The notes beneath the pieces were generated by a model. That model did not search any database. It was given only the letters and a program-made list of their open reading frames with translations, and was not told the origin of the DNA. DNA of 64,000 bases. Source: Cymbidium sinense. Lineage: Eukaryota; Streptophyta; Magnoliopsida; Asparagales; Orchidaceae. The position numbers and the translations under genes were made by a program. How positions within the stretch are numbered: the stretch's first letter is position 1; every line of letters starts with the position of its first letter. The stretch lies in contig CM038214.1 of assembly GCA_021442155.1 (NCBI GenBank), positions 137,430,040 to 137,494,039 of the forward strand, given 5' to 3'. This document shows positions 47,701-59,045 of the stretch, piece after piece.

Positions 47701-48773
47701 TTGAATAGGCTTCCACCATGAGGAGAAGAAAAGCAAGGTGAAGAGGAAATGATCACGTGAGGGGGAGAGCTAATGTTAGAATCGGGTTTATTAGAGTGGA
47801 ATTTAGGGGAATTTAGGGATTAGGGTTAGGATTAAGGTTTATTTAATTTCTTTAAGCACTTAATCGCTCTTAAAATGAATTTTATGCCGATAGAATCACA
47901 TAGTTGATATATATATATATATATATATCAATCTCAACTTATTCCGATGTTTTAGACGCAACAACGTAGTCTATTTCGCAATTGGAGGCCGTTTGGTTCA
48001 AGTCGGCATCAAATTGAGTCAATTTCAGCTCAAAATGCGCGTCATCACTTTTGACCTCTTGACATTCATGTAGACTTGTCCGAATTAAGGGAGAATAGTC
48101 TTACTAGATAAATTTTGACGTTATGAGGACAACAGTGAAATCACTTTCATGAACGGAGGTCATTTGGTTTGCGTCGGCACCTCTTAACCTTGATATGCAT
48201 GAAGGCATGTTGATGACTCGATCGCTTGATCGGTTGATCATCAAGTTGTGCAATATTTATATTCTGACCAGTTTCGACATTCTGAATGTGATGACAAAGT
48301 CTGTTCATCGATCGGAGGTCGTTTCAACAATTTTTGGTGACGTCCAACACATTTCAGTCTTGATTTGCGTGTTGTCACTTCCGATAATTCAAAATTTGCA
48401 CAGATTCATTTGAATTAAGCATGGACAGTCTCATTTAGTAATTTTCAATGTTCAAAGCTAACAACATGATCAATTTTATGAACAGAGGTCGTTTGGATAT
48501 CATCACAGCTTTTCTTTCTCGATATATGCGTCGGCACATTGATAGCTCGATCGGTTTATCGGTTGATCGTTAGATTATATAATATTTATATTCTGATCAA
48601 TTTTGACGTTCTGAATGCGACGATGAAGTCCGTTCTTTGATAAGAGTCGTTTCAACCATTTTGGTGACGTCTAGTGCATTTTGAGCCCTAATTTGTGCAA
48701 TGTCACTTCTGAAGTCCGTCAAATTCGACTTGTAGGCTTTACTCGACTTATGACACATATATGGAGGTCAACA
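44748..48773 (-). mobile_element. Element B, 5' LTR (~4.03 kb)
   Basis: Starts TGCTCAAAATTC and ends GGAGGTCAACA in plus-strand view, so it has TG...CA termini. It is homologous over its full length to 29938-34201 in the same orientation. It sits next to the tRNA-Arg PBS, which defines it as the 5' LTR of a minus-strand element. It has accumulated many substitutions and small indels against its partner, so the insertion is not recent. A short ORF (45844-46146) resembling one at 31185-31385 in the other LTR shares peptide pieces such as LIEVNCEKVYYSLE but is broken in that copy. Confidence 0.87.
47907..47928. repeat. (AT)11 microsatellite
   Basis: 22-bp counterpart of the (TA)39 array at 33265-33342 in the other LTR. 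Confidence 0.9.
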
Positions 48774-49250
48774 TAGGGCTAATTAATTGAATTTTAATCC
48801 TGAAAGTTCCTAAAGTCATAACTAATTGTAGAAAAATAAAAAAAATACAAAGTTAGACTCATTTTGAAGATATTTTAGAAGATAATCTCGAAAAATTATA
48901 ATTAATTGATTTTGAACAATGATTTTGGCTTAATTAAGGTTTTAACAAAAAAGTCTAATTAGCTTAATTATACCTTAATTAAACACTCAATTAATCCCAA
49001 ATTTTATGTGGATGTTTAGGGGGATGATCTTTGCCTCCTCTATTTTTTTGGGATTTTATTGATTGCTTCATTAGGAAAATCATTTGATTAAACTCTAATC
49101 ACTCTCTTAATCCAATTAATTATAATTAAGGAATGAATATTAACATAAATTAATTATTTAAATATAATTATTTATGTTGAATAGTAAGATCACTTAGGGA
49201 ATGTGATTGAGGATACTTTGCCTAATTCATTTCCTAAGTCTTATTTATCT
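48774..49250 (+). repeat. Remainder of the U(+) copy split by element B
   Basis: Plus-strand match to about 4600-5050: TTAATCCCAAAYTT, GCCTCCYCTAATTTTTTTGGGATT, TTAGGAAAATCATTTGATTAAACTCTAATCACTC. Together with 26781-29937 it reconstitutes the order of the copy at 951-6480, which shows where B landed. No coding sequence. Confidence 0.65.
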
Positions 49251-50789
49251 AGGGGAAGATTTGAGCTCGATTGAGCTTAGATTCAAACCAAACTTAACCC
49301 ACACCATCTAAAGGCAATAAGCACATCCAACATTGGGATTTGCTTGAATTGAAAATTCTTTTCACAAAGGACCAACACCTCCTATGCTAGGTGATCGAAA
49401 AATTTCATACCTCACCGGAGGTGATCACCAACACTCGAGATCGATGAGATAGTTTCATTTGGTGGAGACGAAGCCCTGTTGAAATTCCTAGGCCTTGGGA
49501 TTGAGTGGCTTGCTCTATGGACCAACACCACTTGAAGATCCTTGTGGCCTTCAATTGGGCTAAGTTAAGTCTAGTTGGCCAATTGAGGCTTTGGCCAAGT
49601 TCAACAAGTGGTTTAGAATGAACTTGATCCATTGGTTTGAATCAATTTGGCCTAGATCAAGTTTCAACATATTTTTGACTTTTTAGATCAAGTTGGGTCA
49701 ACTTGTAATGGGCTAGGTTAGACTCAAATGTTGGCTTGGACAAGTTCAAACATAGGTCATGAGTGAACTTAGATCAATGGTTTCAATCAATTTGGCCTAT
49801 GGAAGAATTTGGCTATGTTAGGTTTCATTTTGGGCTAAGTGTTAACTTAGTCAATCCTTAGGTTTAACTTGATTTGACCCAAGTTGATTGATTGATCATC
49901 CCATGATGAATATTGATCATGATAAGAGGGATATGTGAGTTTGGTTCAATCCAATTTGGTTAGGATTAGAATTTGACTCATAAGGGTACTTTAGGTCACT
50001 TTGGGTCAAGTGAGCCTAAGTGGGTCAAATGGCTTGGTCAAAGCTTGATTTGAGCTTGATTGATCTTGTATATGGACTTATGATTGAAATATAAATCCGT
50101 TTATAAGTGGTTTGAAGTCAAATGGGATTTTAATCCATTTGACAATTTCATATTCAAAGGAAGAATATGAAGGGGTTTTGGCTTTGATTTTTGACTTGGG
50201 TTTTGATTGAGTGATGAAAGTTTGTAGTTATATATGGATTCATGATTGTAAGTTTTATTGAATCATGAGAGAAAATCAAGAGTTTGTCTTCATTTGAAAT
50301 TGAGTTGGCTAAGTTCTAGATTTTGACTTGAAAGACTTAAATTGGATTTTGAGTTGATTTGAGTTTGATTTTTGGAATTGGTTTTAATTGTTTGAATTTA
50401 TATTTCATTTATATATGTGAATATAAATGAGAATATAAATTGATCATGAGAAAATTTCAAGGATTTAAAGTGGTTTAATCATGATTTAGCTAAGTCCATT
50501 AAGGATTTAAAGGAGGGAAAATTTTGGAGTTTGAAGTTTGAATTTTTGAATTTGGTTTGATTTATTTATATTTATAGTTCACCTATATATGTGAATATAA
50601 ATGAATTATGAGAAAATCTCATGACTTTGAAATGGTTTGATCAAGATTTTGGGTAAGTCTTTTAATGAAAAATTATGGGACTTAGAAAAATTTGATGGAT
50701 TGAGTTGAAATTTTGAGTTTAGTTTGATTGATTTGAATTTATATTTCATTTATATATGTAAATATAAATGAGGATATAAATAAATCAGT
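49251..50789 (-). repeat. Dispersed repeat U, minus copy next to element C
   Basis: Inverse of about 1500-4300. CTCGATTGAGCTTAGATTC and CACAAAGGACCAACA lie near 49270-49375, the GGTCAA-rich block at 49550-50050, and 180-bp-type hairpin units near 50398, 50570 and 50740. It ends abruptly inside a hairpin unit at about 50789, where the 3' UTR repeat of element C begins. Lies where the 3' LTR of C would be, but truncated. Confidence 0.62.
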
Positions 50790-52746
50790 CCCGACCTAGG
50801 AATGGTCAAGTCTTAAGAAGAAAGCATGGGGACTCACATCTTCTAGAAATAAGGAACCATTGGGGTGATCAATTGCTTTGGGCAACAAATCGTGCCCGAC
50901 CTAGGGCTAACTATTGAGTGAATTCTACTAGGGACTTAAATCAGCTCAAGAATAGTCAATTTTCATTTTTAATTTTGTTTTGATGGATTCAATCAGTTTG
51001 TGATGGATCAAACTGAAAAAGAGCTTATAAAACCTAGACTTATCTTAAAGTCACTAAAACAAAGGGAGTAGGTTCCCAGCCGATAGGAGAAGTATCCGAC
51101 CAAAGGAGTGCCTTTCGATTTGCAATGATCAATTCAAGAGAAGAAAGCTCAGGGACTCACATCTTCCACTAGAAAAGACCACTGGGATGATCGATTGCTT
51201 TGAGTAACAAATGAAACCCGACAGGTGCCTGCTGGTTTCGACAATCATGCTAGAAAGAATGCATAGTCTTATATCTTTCAAAATAGAATGACACAGGTAA
51301 CTGCTTGGCAAAACAAATTGAACCGACTAAGGGCAACAGGGACCAACCCAAGGATTTATCTCAACTCAAGTAGTCAGGCAATTCCTATAGGGAGTTCTGC
51401 TAACACTGCCTTAAAGATAATATGATGCTCGAGGAGAGAAGGGGCCCTTTAGGGGCTTGAATTCTAATCCACAAGAATTAATTTTGTTTATGTTTAGTTT
51501 ATTTATTTTATCATGGACCCGGTTTGTGAGAGAGATCAAATCAAACAAAGGAAAATTTGATTTACTTGAACAAATTTTCCAACCACAGGAGTGGCTAGGA
51601 AAAGGGGACTGTCCGATCCAAAAGTATCCCAGGTAGTGTCTAAATGGGATCGCAAAAGACATGATCCAAATAGAGTGCCCGCAGGGGATGGGGTTGCTAA
51701 GGGCTTAATCCAACACCTTGGAGAAGATGACATGGCTAGTCATATTTCCAATAGGTATTTGGTGTCCAACCCAAGGAGAAAGTGCGGGGACTCATATATG
51801 TTAAGAGTGGTGTATCCACCGGGTGAGTCGTTGTCAACATAGCGAACATCAACTAACCTAAGGTGCCCGTTGGTTTGCAACAATCAACCTAAGAAGAAAG
51901 CTTGGGGTTTCACATCCTTTTATAGCATAATTGATTGCTGGGATAGTCTATCTTCGGCTCGACAGGTGCTATCCGACCTAGGGTGACTACTGAGTGAATG
52001 CCACTGGAGGACTTATATCAACTCAAAAGTAGTCAAGAAGAAAGGAGCCTCTGGGGGACTTATCCTAAACCTCAACTATACTCAACATTGTTAGAGCATG
52101 ATGGCTTTCATATCTTCTTAAACAAAGTCAACATGAGGTAGCTTATTAGCTGGGTAGTGAAGACTATCATACTAACAAGGCGCTCGTTGATTTGCAATGG
52201 TAAAATTAGGAAGAAAGCTGGGAACTCACATCCTCGAACAAATGACCACTAGGGTGACATACTAGTGAGGTTGCATGACGACCTAATCAATGAGTGAGTG
52301 CCAGGGGCCTTGCTCCCACATCAAATATAGCTGAGATAAAAGATTTGTATTTGTTGTGCATGTGTTAAAAGGAATAAGATGCCTCTGGGGGACTCTTACT
52401 CCTATCTTAAACACACTAGGGGTTTGATGAAATGGTGCCACGGATGGCAGAAGAATTCCCTCTAAGAAAAGATGTCGCTTGGGTTCTCTCACACCAATCT
52501 TAGTTATGCTAATCGAAATAGGATACCTCTCGAGTTCTCTTACACTTATTCTAATAGCGTCAGGAGATTGTGTTTGTGTTGTGAAAGAGGGATAAGATTC
52601 CACTGGGGGACTCTTATAGCTACCCTAAACACATCACGATGGATTCGTAAGATAAGCAAATAATACTTTGAAAGAAGAGGAGATTTGATGAATGAAATAA
52701 GATTTTTATTCTTTTTATTTTTGATTATTTTTGAACATGATTTATT
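50790..52746 (-). repeat. Element C 3' UTR, ~340-bp and short tandem repeats
   Basis: Inverse complement of the type seen at 1-950 and 24480-26065. GAAGAAAGCNNGGGGACTCACATCTT and GACCTAGGGYNACTNNTGAGTGAATNCYACT recur near 50820-50930, 51140-51190, 51890-52010 and 52200-52300. Next to pol (52340-52640) come GGGTTCTCTCACACCAATCTTA-type units, inverse of those at 23986-24240. ORFs here are repeat artefacts. Confidence 0.75.
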
Positions 52747-53860
52747 TCAAGGGTAATATTTCTTTATATAGAGCCCATTAATTGGAAGCATCGGGTGTTC
52801 CCCTTTACAATCAATAAGCTGATAAGATCCTCCTTAGTAGTCATTTTCTATGACATAGGGCCTTCCTAAGTGGGTTCAAACTTGCCTCGCATCTTTCGAT
52901 GGGCAACAATTGGTCTTTTTAAGACTAACACAAGTTCTTCTACTTGGAAAGACCTAGGCGAAACTTGTTGTGAGCTTGAATCATTTTGGCCTTATAACTC
53001 GAGATTTTGGCAGCGCTAGGTGACTCTCCTCCAAACCTTTGAGCTCTTCTAACCATGATTTTTCATTTTGGTCTCCCAATGCTATTCTAGTGACGGGAGT
53101 TGAACTTCTAAAGGAAGAATGACTTTAGACCCATACATTAAGAAAAATGGGGTGAGTTGGAGTTCGGTATGGTGGTGGTAGGCTCCAATTATCATTTGTG
53201 TCATTAAGAGTCTTCTTCAGTATCTGGATGAGAGCTTTGTTGAATGCTTCCGCCAAGCCATTTGCTCTAGGTAGTAGATGGTGGAGTATTTCCAATCTAT
53301 ACTATGTTTTCTGGCAAAGCTGTTGGTCTTCATGCTTTTGAATGCAATACCATTATCGTATATAATTCATCGAGGCACCCCGAACCTGTATACGATATGG
53401 TTCCTAAAAAACTAAAGCACATGCTGAGCTGTGACCTCTCTGAGTGGGATGGCTTCCGCCATCTTGGAAAAGTAGTCAGTGGCAGATAAGATGAATTGAT
53501 GCCCCTTGAAAGAAGGAGGATCAATCTTACCTACAGTGTCAGTACCCCAACACTCAAATGGCCATGAAGCCAGTATAGGGTGTAGAATGTTGGGTTGTTG
53601 GTGGAGGACCACACCATGCATCTGACACTGATGGCATCTCCTAGCTACATCCATGCAGTCTGTGATCATCGAAGTCCAGTAGTATCCAAGTTTCTTGATC
53701 TTCGTCTTCATCTTCAGACCGAATTGATGCGCTCTGCATAAACCTGAGTGTACCTCAGTTATAATGCTACGAGCTTCGTGTTTGTCCAGACAACATAACC
53801 ATATTTGGTCAAAGGACCAGCGGTACATGGTGCCATTAACAAGAGCGTAGGAGAGAGCTC
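52747..53860 (-). pseudogene. int: Element C integrase, frameshifted but catalytic residues visible
   Basis: The open stretch 53412-53828 has YRWSFDQIWLCCL, zinc-domain His in EVHSGLCRAH (residues 27 and 34), Cys in RRCHQCQ (65 and 68), first catalytic Asp in WGTDTVG (97), and SATDYFSKMAEA. A stop follows; then YDNGIAFKS (second Asp) and, in another frame, NGLAEAFNKAL with the catalytic Glu near 53248-53250. The C-terminal end INGLYIKKYYP with stop at 52747-52749 matches element D. All three catalytic acids are present but in different frames, so no functional protein is made. Confidence 0.87.
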
Positions 53861-54352
53861 TCTATTTCACTTGATGGGCTTGTGACTTTCCTTGAGCTAG
53901 TTTGCCGGTGTTCAAGTAATCTATGAACGGTTGCCTCCAATCTAGCTCCTTGTCCATTTTGGCAATGATAACCTCCCCTTCAAGAGAAAGTCTCTCGATG
54001 AGTTCAAAATCTATAAATGATAGGACTTATCTATTTTGGACCCTTATCGAAATGGACTCATCTTCCGGACATGCCAATTCTTTGGCAAGTTTAAGGTACG
54101 CTATGTGTTCTCCGCCGGAAACCTTGTAGATGACTTTGGGAATCGGCCAACAGCTTCATGGTATACTCGTAGTAATAACGAAGCTTGGGTTTGAGAACCT
54201 GGTAAGACCCATCAATCTGGTTGATGACTAACTGAGAATCCCCAAATATATTGATGCTCTTGACATTGATAGTGATGGCTCACTCCAGACTGACAATCAA
54301 ATCCTCATACTCAGCTTCATTGTTGGTGTAGGGTTGATGAGAATCTCATCAC
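53861..54352 (-). pseudogene. pol: Element C second RNase H-like domain
   Basis: Minus-strand reading gives YTNNEAEYEDLIVSLE (codons near 54290-54330), a stop, then AITINVKSINIFGDSQLVINQIDGSYQV (near 54195-54285) and PKLRYYYEYTMKLLA. It is the best-preserved second RNase H of the three elements; acidic residues in NEAEYE and GDSQ are intact. It joins upstream to WEMYFDGPASF at the end of the 54354-54617 stretch. Dual RNase H is diagnostic of the Tat/Ogre branch. Confidence 0.8.
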
Positions 54353-54830
54353 ATCATTTAGAGTTAGAAGAACTATTCCTACCCGCCTTTCGGGAGAATC
54401 GTGGTGCTTCACCTTTAAAAAAAGAAGCAGGACCATCAAAATACATCTCCCATTGGAGGTTGCCGGCCTCCCCTAAGTTCTTGATTTGTTCATCGAGGAG
54501 ATCATCACTAAGAGGAGAATTAACAAGAAGTGGGTGTGCTGCTAAGAAATCTGTTAGTGCCTGTTCTTTTACCGCACGGAGGGGTACATATGTGATATTG
54601 AATTGTGAGAGAATCATGGACTAACGAGCCAAACTTCTGGATAGCATTGGCCGTGTCATGAGATACTACAGTGGGTTAATTCGAGAGATCAAGTTTACCT
54701 TATGAGAAAGCATGTAGTGCCATAACTTCTGAGATGCAAAGATCAAAGCTGGGCAATGTTTCAATAGGTGGATAGTTTGCTTCAACAGGATCGATGACGA
54801 GAGTAGTAGAGAGTGCTCTCCTTTCCTTAT
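54353..54830 (-). pseudogene. pol: Element C RNase H C-terminal part and linker
   Basis: The open stretch 54354-54617 reads MILSQFNITYVPLRAVKEQAL, then DFLAAHPLL, LSDDLLDEQIKNLG and NLQWEMYFDGPAS, moving from the end of the RT-linked RNase H through the linker into the second RNase H. Upstream, HKVNLISRINPL-stop-YLM (near 54650-54710) is shared nearly word for word with element D, so C and D are close relatives. Confidence 0.8.
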
Positions 54831-55560
54831 CATTTGGGCCAACATAGCAGAGAGTTATCCAATGCGTATAAAGATCGGGCTGTCGATGGGGTGCTAGAAC
54901 GGCTTCACCAAGTACTCTTTGATGTCCTCAAAAGCATGCTGACACTTGTCATCACACTTGAACTTGGAGTCCTTTTTAACAAGTGTTGAGAATGGCTTGC
55001 ATCTCCCTAATAGGTTTGAGATAAAGTATCTTAGTTAGCCAGCCATTCTTGAAAGGATCTGAGTTGAGTTAAACTTTGAGGAGGTGACATTTCTAAGATA
55101 GCTTTGATCTTTTCAGGATCTATTTCTATTCCCCGGTGTTGAACAACAAACCCAAGGAATTTCCCTGAAGAGACTCCGAATGCATACTTTAGGGGATTCA
55201 TCTTAAGGTTATATTGTCTTGACCATTCGAAAACTACTCTCAAGTCAAAGAGATGATTCTCCTTTTCTCTGCTCTTGACTACTATATCATCAACGTAGCA
55301 CTCAACCTGATGATGGATGAGTTCATTGAAGATCTGAGTCATGGTCCATTAGTATTAAAGCATGAAAGGATTATTGTAAGATTTCTTCAATGAGACATCA
55401 TCTGATTTGGTTATAGATGACACATCCAAAGAACATGAGATGAGATCCACCATTAATTTAGGAAGAGGAAACTCATCCTTAGGACATGCCTTGTTTAAGT
55501 CCTAAAATTGATGCATAATTCTTCTTCTTAACTGACACTAGCCGGGTAGGATATTTTTCT
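54831..55560 (-). pseudogene. RT: Element C reverse transcriptase, YVDD intact, internal deletion
   Basis: The open stretch 55031-55342 carries TQIFNELIHHQVECYVDDIVVKS (YVDD codons 55286-55297), NLKMNPLKYAFGVSSGKFLGF and RGIEIDPEKIKAI, the palm end, thumb and connection. Upstream sequence shows NKACPKDEFPLPKLMVD (near 55455-55515), but the block between that and TQIF is too short. The SGYNQI to FGLKNAGATYQR part is scrambled or missing. The enzyme is dead by this deletion although its catalytic box is intact. Confidence 0.85.
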
Positions 55561-55972
55561 TTCTTGATGAAATAGCATCGATCAGTTTCTTGACTTTAGA
55601 AATGACCTGTTGTTCTATTTCTAATCGCATGCGTCTAGGAACTTGCTTAATAAAGGTAACGTCAGGATCTATTATTAGCTTATGGATTGCTACGCATGAG
55701 ATAATCTGAGCATTTCTTCATAACTCCATGCGAAATAATCTTTAAACTCCAATAGCTAAGTCATTGGTTTCTTCTTCATTCCAACTAATGATGTATGAGG
55801 TGGATTTTCTTCTATCCTGAGGTTGATTTCTTTAAGCTTGTCGATTGTTGAATGAATCTCCTCTTCAAATTCTGGTGGTATTCTTTGACTTGGAGATCAT
55901 CTGGATCATCTGAGATTTCTAAACACATATTCTTATAAGAATTGGGGATGTGCGAGAATAACCTATCATATT

Positions 55973-56680
55973 CTAAATGGTTGGTACAACTAAGCAGTAA
56001 TTTTTGTCATCGATTGGACCCACTGTACTGAATCCTAGTCCTGCTCTTGATTGTGTTTTCCTCCCTATATTGTTCCATAGCTTTTCGAAGTATTCTGACC
56101 TGTGCTTGGACCATGTGTGAGGAACTAAACCCTTATGTATAAGATTTTGAACACAAGGAGAGTAAAAGTCAAAAGGTAATTCCATTAATTCTTTAAAAGT
56201 ATCTTCCTCAAGTTCTACATCAACTTCAGGGCTTGAGGATGATGATTCCAAAAAGAACTTCTTGTACTTCATGTCACTAGAAGATTTAGGGACTTCCTTA
56301 ACTACTAAACCTTCAACTTTTTGAAATGTAAGTGGGGTAAGAGCTAAGGTTCCCAACTGCCGTCGAATAATTTCAAATAAACCAGATTTGAATACTTTAC
56401 ATTGCTTGGAGGCTTGGTCTTCATCTCTGTTTGGATGAAAAGTTACCTCCAATAGATCCCACTGAGAGGGGTTGGCTGGTATACTAATCATATTAGACTC
56501 ATCCTCCGAGCTGGATTCCAAGTATATGTGAATAGTAGGGGTACTCCTATAAACTGGAACACGACCTCTATTGGATGAAGGCCAACTAGGGGGTCTGCCA
56601 CCTCTGGAACTACCTCTGTTTCTGCCTCTGCCTCTGCCTGGCAGAGGTTGAGCCATTCTACCCACATGTCCATATGACAA
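55973..56680 (-). CDS. 235-codon ORF of element C polyprotein, between protease and RT
   Basis: The longest intact ORF in the window. It starts MSYGHVGRMAQPLPGRGRGRN and has an Arg/Gly-rich N-terminus (residues 8-45: RGRGRNRGSSRGGRPP), an acidic Ser-rich stretch (SSSEDES, residues 55-62), a middle with FKSGLFEIIRRQLGTLALTPLTF, a second acidic Ser-rich patch (ESSSSSPEVDVELEED) and a C-terminus with LWNNIGRKTQSRAGLGF. Position and the LGRxxQ...GLG-like end match the protease-RT spacer of Tat-lineage pol. It has no membrane segment or known catalytic motif. Probably an uninterrupted fragment of pol rather than an independent gene. Confidence 0.6.
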   Translation of the reverse strand: MSYGHVGRMAQPLPGRGRGRNRGSSRGGRPPSWPSSNRGRVPVYRSTPTIHIYLESSSEDESNMISIPANPSQWDLLEVTFHPNRDEDQASKQCKVFKSGLFEIIRRQLGTLALTPLTFQKVEGLVVKEVPKSSSDMKYKKFFLESSSSSPEVDVELEEDTFKELMELPFDFYSPCVQNLIHKGLVPHTWSKHRSEYFEKLWNNIGRKTQSRAGLGFSTVGPIDDKNYCLVVPTI

Positions 56681-57174
56681 AATGAACTGTGGGTGGAATG
56701 TGATATGCAGATCTATTTCTTCTTCAATTCTCCTTTCTTGTTTACTTGGACTTTCATTTTTCTTTTCATTTTCTTTTATCTTTTCTTTTGCTTCATTTTC
56801 TTTTTCTTTTAGATTTGTATTTGAATTTTGTCCAAGTTCATGAGAAAAGTGTTTTGAGGAAGATAGTAGGTCTTATCCTCATAAATCTCAACCTTTCTAA
56901 TCAAAATTGCTTTTCATCTCCATTGACACGATATTCAATCCCATCTTTTCTGAACTTGATGCATTGATGAAGGGAGGATGGAACGATCTTGTTCTGATGT
57001 ATCCAAGGCTTACCAAGCAAAGCAGTTAACGAAATATTTGAATTAATGATGTAGAACTTGGCTTTAGTCTTTTAGTCACTTATATCCAAAGATAACACTA
57101 TAGAACCTAAATTCCGCTCACCTTGATCATTGAATCCTCTCAACATCATCCTATCTCATCAGAGTGTGGAGATG
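56681..57174 (-). pseudogene. pol: Element C pol segment after protease
   Basis: No long ORF. The minus strand is rich in Lys/Glu codons from the TTTTCTTTTCTT-type plus sequence at 56750-56810. Near 56930-57120 the reading LRGFNDQGERNLGSIVLSLDIS can be followed in one frame, the usual second half of the Tat-type protease region. Degraded coding sequence. Confidence 0.5.
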
Positions 57175-57666
57175 TCATTCTTCAATTAAGCAAGGGCCTC
57201 TAGACTCATAATGTTCACTGATGCTCCTGAATCCAAGAGAACCTGAGTGAACACCATGTCGATTATGATGTAGGGGTTGTGCTCCAAGTCCCCTAAGAAG
57301 GTCTTCATCTGTGAAGGTGATCCTTTGGGCTTCTTTTGCATAATGTGCTTCCTCACCTATAGCGGTCAGCTGAGCTAAGCATATTTCAGGATGAAGGAGA
57401 GCCTTGATTAGTGATTCCCTCATCTCTTTGGATAAGACAAGGGTATCATATATGCTTAGCTTAGATGACAACTTTCTTAGATGAGAAAGGATGTTGTAGT
57501 CCACCTTCAGCTGGTCTTTCACAAGCATATCCAAGAGTGGAGCATCTTGTGGAAGGGCTTCTCGATTTTCAATGCCAATGAATTGCTTCCCTCTATCTTG
57601 AGGTGCTGCCCTAGGAGGTAGAACCTTGCCACTATGGAGGTTGGCTTTGGTGATCTCTTGAGGCAA
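57175..57666 (-). pseudogene. PR: Element C aspartic protease, frameshifted
   Basis: A 163-codon stretch with MPQEITKANLHSGKVLPP, the conserved lead-in LKVDYNILSHLRKLSSKLSIYD, LSKEMRESLIKALLHPE and FTDEDLLRG. After that the ORF leaves the true frame. The active-site sequence LLDSGASVNIMSLEAL lies at about 57190-57240 in another frame (DSG codons 57225-57233). A frameshift therefore separates the lead-in from an intact D-S-G. In B the corresponding motif is damaged. Confidence 0.82.
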
Positions 57667-58470
57667 GGTGGTGGAATTCTACCTGCACTTCAGGATCACC
57701 TACAACTTCTCCTATGGGATCCTCAGAATCGGATGATTCCAAGTCTATCTCAAGAGGTGAACCCGTAGTATTCAGAGTTGGAAACTCCAACTCTGAATCA
57801 GAAAGAAGAAGATCATAATTGTTGTAGTTATTTAGACTTGAAGAGTTATCACTAGGAATCAAAGAAGACAACTCATCAGAAGTGACACATATAATTCAAA
57901 CTAGCTTTATTCTTCAATTTCTTGGAATTATTTGTAGGTACAAAGTTGAAGTCAAGTAAAGTGAGTGGAGTAAGGGATTTGATGCCCTTATTCGCTGATA
58001 TAAGAGTTCTACTAGTAAAAGAAATAAAAGAGCTAGTTGAAATGGAAGAATTCGTCGGTGTGGAAGATGCAACCAAGGAGGTCGGACATGGTTGAGCTAA
58101 AGGGCTATCCCGACATATCTTGCCTTGAGCTCCACTTTCCTAGAGTTGGCACTGACAACTTGCAAACCTTCCTTGGTGTTGGAGGTTTGAATTAACTCAG
58201 ACACTTGCAAGAAAAGCTTCTTGATCTTCTCGATAATCTTCTTAGAAGTTTTGGACAAAGAAATGTCCCAACCTTCTTTAGTTTTGGTAGGATCACATGT
58301 ATTCCCAAGGATTACCCTAATGGAATCGAAAATTTATTCCACAAGGTATTCCTTTGGGATAACTACAACACCGGTCTTAAAATTGTGTTCAAGCCAATCT
58401 TTGAATGTGAAGCAATCATCTAAAACATGGCCTAGCATATGGTGGTAAGGGGAAAAGTTTGGATCATGAT
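57632..58470 (-). pseudogene. gag: Element C gag C-terminal region
   Basis: ORFs 57632-57871 and 57876-58076 are Ser/Asn/Asp-rich linker, with ESSDSEDPIGEVVGDPE in the first. Near 58380-58450 the minus strand reads YHHMLGHVLDDCFTFKDWLEHNF, matching YHRMISHPIEDYYVFKYWLE of element B. This is a degenerate CCHC zinc-knuckle-like motif at the end of Tat-type gag (Cys kept once, His kept). Stops break the region. Confidence 0.6.
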
Positions 58471-59045
58471 TTTTGCCTACTTCCTCCGGTCTCTTAGGCT
58501 CGGGTAGCTGAAAATTAGATTTTTTAAGAGATTCTTAAAGATTTTTCTGATTACCTCTCTCTTAAAAGAATAAAGTTTTTTTAACATATCTAAAAGAGTA
58601 GGTGGACCATGACTACCTAGTGATGAGTATGCATGCAGCTACTGATGGTATGAGCGGTGTGGCCGTGGAGGTGGTGGAGGCCGAGGGTCGCCTGGGTGTC
58701 AAAGGAAGTGGAGGATCGAGGTCGTGGTCTCTGACCGATCTTAGGTCGCTTTCCCCTTGTCGACCACTACACTGCTCTTGGATTCTTCTCATAGACCTTC
58801 TACATGTTCTGCTTAGAGAACTAATCTTGAAAAGGCAACTGTTTGGCCTCTCATTTTAAACTAGCCACCTTGTTGATTAGCTTCTCAAATGTGTTGATAG
58901 TGAAGCCCTTAAGCATGAAGGTGACCGGACCATGAATATTCTTCAAGAGAATCTCAATGGCATATTGTTTAGATAGCTGCGGTTCACACATCATACTCAG
59001 GTTACGCCATCGAAGAATATAATCAATAAGGGACTCACCAGGGTG
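58471..59045 (-). pseudogene. gag: Element C gag, degraded segment
   Basis: Links the core gag domain to the zinc-knuckle remnant. The part near 58975-59045 continues the core domain (SLIDYILRWRNLSMMCEPQL-like reading) and is homologous to KFISRWHNLSMKCEEQL in B. A plus-strand ORF at 58602-58859 lies opposite and is considered a shadow. Confidence 0.5.

Noticed and set aside
58602..58859. Plus-strand ORF of 86 codons
   Set aside because: Opposite to the gag region of element C, no domain, and likely a shadow.
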